Of a DNA stretch of 64,000 nt, positions 61,194 through 64,000 are shown one piece after another (position 1 is the stretch's first letter; every line of letters starts with the position of its first letter). The DNA comes from Mansonella perstans (lineage: Eukaryota > Nematoda > Chromadorea > Rhabditida > Onchocercidae). The stretch is taken from positions 248,001-312,000 of the forward strand of contig JBAMDO010000570.1 of assembly GCA_037074765.1 (NCBI GenBank), in the 5' to 3' direction. The translations under genes were made by a program, and so were the position numbers. The notes below the pieces were generated by a model that saw only the letters and a program-made list of their open reading frames with translations, was not told where the DNA came from and did no database searches.

Positions 61194-64000
61194 CTATGCA
61201 GAAATGTGAGAGCAATTGACCTCAGATTTCTCCTTTGACCTTAGTAATATTTGCCAGACAAAACTAAAATGCACAAACTGATTTACTAACGATATACTTT
61301 GTGAGCAATTGACCTCAGATTTCTTTGACCCTAATAATATTTGCCAAGCAAAACTAGAACGTATAAACTAATATATTGATGATATACTTTGTGCTTATAT
61401 ACTGATGCTATAATTTCTCCAGACGATAAATAACTTGAAAGTAATTAACCTTTGGTGTAATTAAACAAGATGAGAAAAAAACATATGAAATGTATGTAGT
61501 AAGATGAGATCAAAAAGACAATTTTTAGAAAGAGTATTGTAAAAATGTTAATGGAGTCAAAGGTCATTTATTCTTTGAAGAAATTATACTAAATCAATAT
61601 GTAAATTGCTGGGGTCAAAAAATCCAAGGTCAGTTGGTCATAAAGCAACACGTCATAGTGGTCACTCTTGCATACCCATTCCAGCAATCAGTAAAGCAAC
61701 ACGTCATCACAACACAGTCATTTTCATTCAAAAATTATAGGATTGTGAAACTAGAACTTCATTGTGACCTGAATAATTGCAACAATCTCTCCTGTCTGTC
61801 CCTCATATTGATAACTCTATATAGTTGTTGGAGTAACAACAATAATAATAATAAAGATAATATATTTATTTATTATAATAATTTCAAATAAACTACTCAA
61901 TCTGTGTGCGTTAAAAGAAAATCAAATGAATTTAAAAATTATTAACTAAAAAAAAATAGTACCGAAGTATAAGAAGTGTAGTGTAGTTGTCGAGGGATCA
62001 ATAATTTTAATTATAACTTAATTCCTCACTTTCAAAAACATATTGTTGAATGAATAAAACAGGTATAATTAGAGAAGAGAAAGGCTGGGAGAAGAGATCG
62101 AATTAACTGGATTTGTTACCAGTTATATTATTTATAACAATTTGACACTTGTGAAATTTGTTTTCTCATTTAATCGAATCTTTTATTCGTTTGTTATGGA
62201 AAAATGAAGGAAATACTTTAAAATGGTTAAAAATTTAAATTATTCATGAAATGATTCCCATCAAATTACAAATTTGTCAATTCATAAATCTGAATGACAA
62301 ATTTTAAACGACAAATGTTATATAATTTGAAAGTTATGCAAATGACGTCAATAAATGACATTCAAATTTGGAATTTTTAAATATTCCCAGTCTTGGTCAT
62401 TTTATTTCATGGGTCAATGAAAGGGATCAAGAAATTTGCAGGAAAAAATTACTAGTAATATCATCTGCATAATTCAATAAATACTTCCATTTATAATTCC
62501 AAAAACTTAATTATGACACTTTGAATTGATTATCAGATAATAATTATCAGACGCATCATTTTTGAATGATAATACTTGAGACGAATTGTATTCGATCACT
62601 ACTCAATATTTGGACGGCTTAATTTCCATCAAAGTTTAGAAAGTTTGGAATATCGAACAATGTCAACATAATTTGATAAAAATTATACAATAAAAATATG
62701 CATAACAAATGATAAAACTTTTTAGAATTTTGTTGACAAGAAATTAAAGTTCTGACAAAGTTTTATTTTTAAGTTTGGAAAAAACGAAAAATTTAAGTCA
62801 AATTAACTTTTGTAAATTATTGTTTAACAGATTTGTATAATAATAATATAGTTTCATAATGATTCATTAAAAATTACCAACGCTAATCGAACTTTAGAAA
62901 TATTGAAAAAGAAGAATGGAACAATACCGTAGAACTGATTTCAAAAATTGAGCAGTAATCATATTCCTGAAACTGATAACGGTGATAGCGTCATTTCTTT
63001 TCATTAATACAAATTAAATTTAAAAAAAAAATACGAACACATTGAAATGGCTACTAAATAACATAGCCAATTTTTCTCCTTTTTTTCCTCTCGCATATTT
63101 GATTTCTTACAAATTTTTTGATTAGAAAATCGATAATCGATTTTTGCATTCCAATACACAATATTTTTTTCAATTGATGAATGCTAGTAATAATTAATGA
63201 TTAGCACTAGTAATAATTAATAGTTATAATAAAAATATTAGCAATGCTTCTGCAAGAATGAATGAGATAAACTGTGGAATTATGGAAGCGTATTATTTGC
63301 TAGGATCATATGTACGGTCAATGCACATACGGTAATTTTACTTGTGAATCAAGTAAATTAATTAATTCAATTAATTTACCATTTTTTTACCAGTTAATTA
63401 ATTAATTTAGTGGTTAAACTAATTTTCCAGCTGAATCAATTTGTTTTCTTAATTCTCTTGAAAATATCTTAAGATTATCTTTTAAAGAATAATGGCATTT
63501 AATAATTGGTACAAGGAATTCAAGTCAGTAATTAAATTATTTCGTTCATGCAGGTAAATTTTAATGTAATTTAGCTAAATACTTGTTCATATAGATACAT
63601 TTAAATTGTAATTCAGCTAATTACTTGATCATTTAGGTGAATTTTAATTGCAACTTGACTAGTTAATTTTTCTAGCTGCTATTTGTTGGAGGCTAATATT
63701 TTCTTCCTTAATTCAACTTAGGAAAAAATCACATAATTTCGCATTGTTCTAGGAAATTATTATTCTCTGAGAGATATCGTATATCTTGCAGAGATAAGAA
63801 ATAATGACTATTTCTGGAAAATTATTTCAATGTATTTGTAATATTTGTTATTTGATTTCGATATTTTCTTCTTTTTGAAAAACTTAATTAAATGAACAAA
63901 AAAAAAGTTTGAAACATTGAAATTTTTTTTCAAACATTGAAAAAATTTCACTTTATAAAATTAATAATTTGTGAATTGGTTAAGCATAAGGTTATGCTTA
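61194..64000. other. Upstream region of the Y-box gene, no other gene seen
   Basis: The minus-strand acceptor TTTCTGCATAG ends at 61194. Two tandem units of about 92 bases (GTGAGCAATTGACCTCAGAT, then TTTGACC and TAATATTTGCCA) occupy 61207-61391. A CAACACGTCAT motif is duplicated near 61650 and 61698. The rest is AT-rich with short TAATTAATTAA runs and a near-palindrome TAAGCATAAGGTTATGCTTA at the right edge. No exon was recognised. Confidence 0.5.

Noticed and set aside
1..64000. CRISPR arrays, operons, insertion sequences or phage-like systems
   Set aside because: None seen. The short tandem repeats have no unique spacers, and the genes are spliced eukaryotic genes.
1..64000. Spliced-leader RNA gene or telomeric TTAGGC tract
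   Set aside because: Looked for the SL1 core and telomere repeats by eye; neither was found.

Overview
The window is eukaryotic, AT-rich nuclear DNA. Its genes carry many short, well-phased introns, UUUCAG-type acceptors, and several first exons that begin at an acceptor directly before the ATG, as expected for spliced-leader trans-splicing. Gene content, base composition and a decayed fragment of a Wolbachia/Rickettsia-type glutamyl-tRNA synthetase point to a filarial (clade III) nematode. Gene models were built by hand from open frames, splice signals and phase. Every complete model below has a length divisible by three and continuous phase. Protein names come from recalled family sequences, not from a database search.

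Left part (1-16 kb): two orphan minus-strand exons (650-867 and 2126-2198); an eight-exon minus-strand gene matching R3HDM4 (4085-6376) with a tandemly duplicated second exon; a bacterial gltX fragment (about 7755-8030) between two diverged direct repeats, next to a 4 x 73 bp tandem array; and a six-exon plus-strand gene for an unrecognised low-complexity/coiled-coil protein (10168-13448).

Middle part (16-37 kb): PPIL2, a U-box cyclophilin of the spliceosome (plus, 12 exons), converges on PAIP1, a PABP-interacting translation factor with PAM2 motif and MIF4G domain (minus, 11 exons). PAIP1 is divergent from the histidyl-tRNA synthetase gene (plus), which has two alternative first exons. One looks cytosolic with a degenerate WHEP region, the other mitochondrial.

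Right part (39-64 kb): a three-exon gene for a 108-residue secreted, cysteine-rich PAN/apple-like protein; the 27-exon replication-fork gene TIMELESS (plus); and a Y-box cold-shock-domain RNA-binding protein (minus) whose first exon lies 5.4 kb upstream beyond an intron packed with GT and GA microsatellites.

No operon-like tight clusters are seen; gene spacing is 1-3 kb. The genes are mostly housekeeping functions in RNA processing, translation and replication, and nothing indicates that they form one system. I found no undescribed multi-gene system. The most notable points are the dual-start HARS gene, the bacterial gltX relic, the duplicated exon in R3HDM4, the duplicated splice acceptor in PPIL2, two probable GC-AG introns, and the small secreted PAN protein. 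Intergenic and intronic DNA holds many short tandem duplications.
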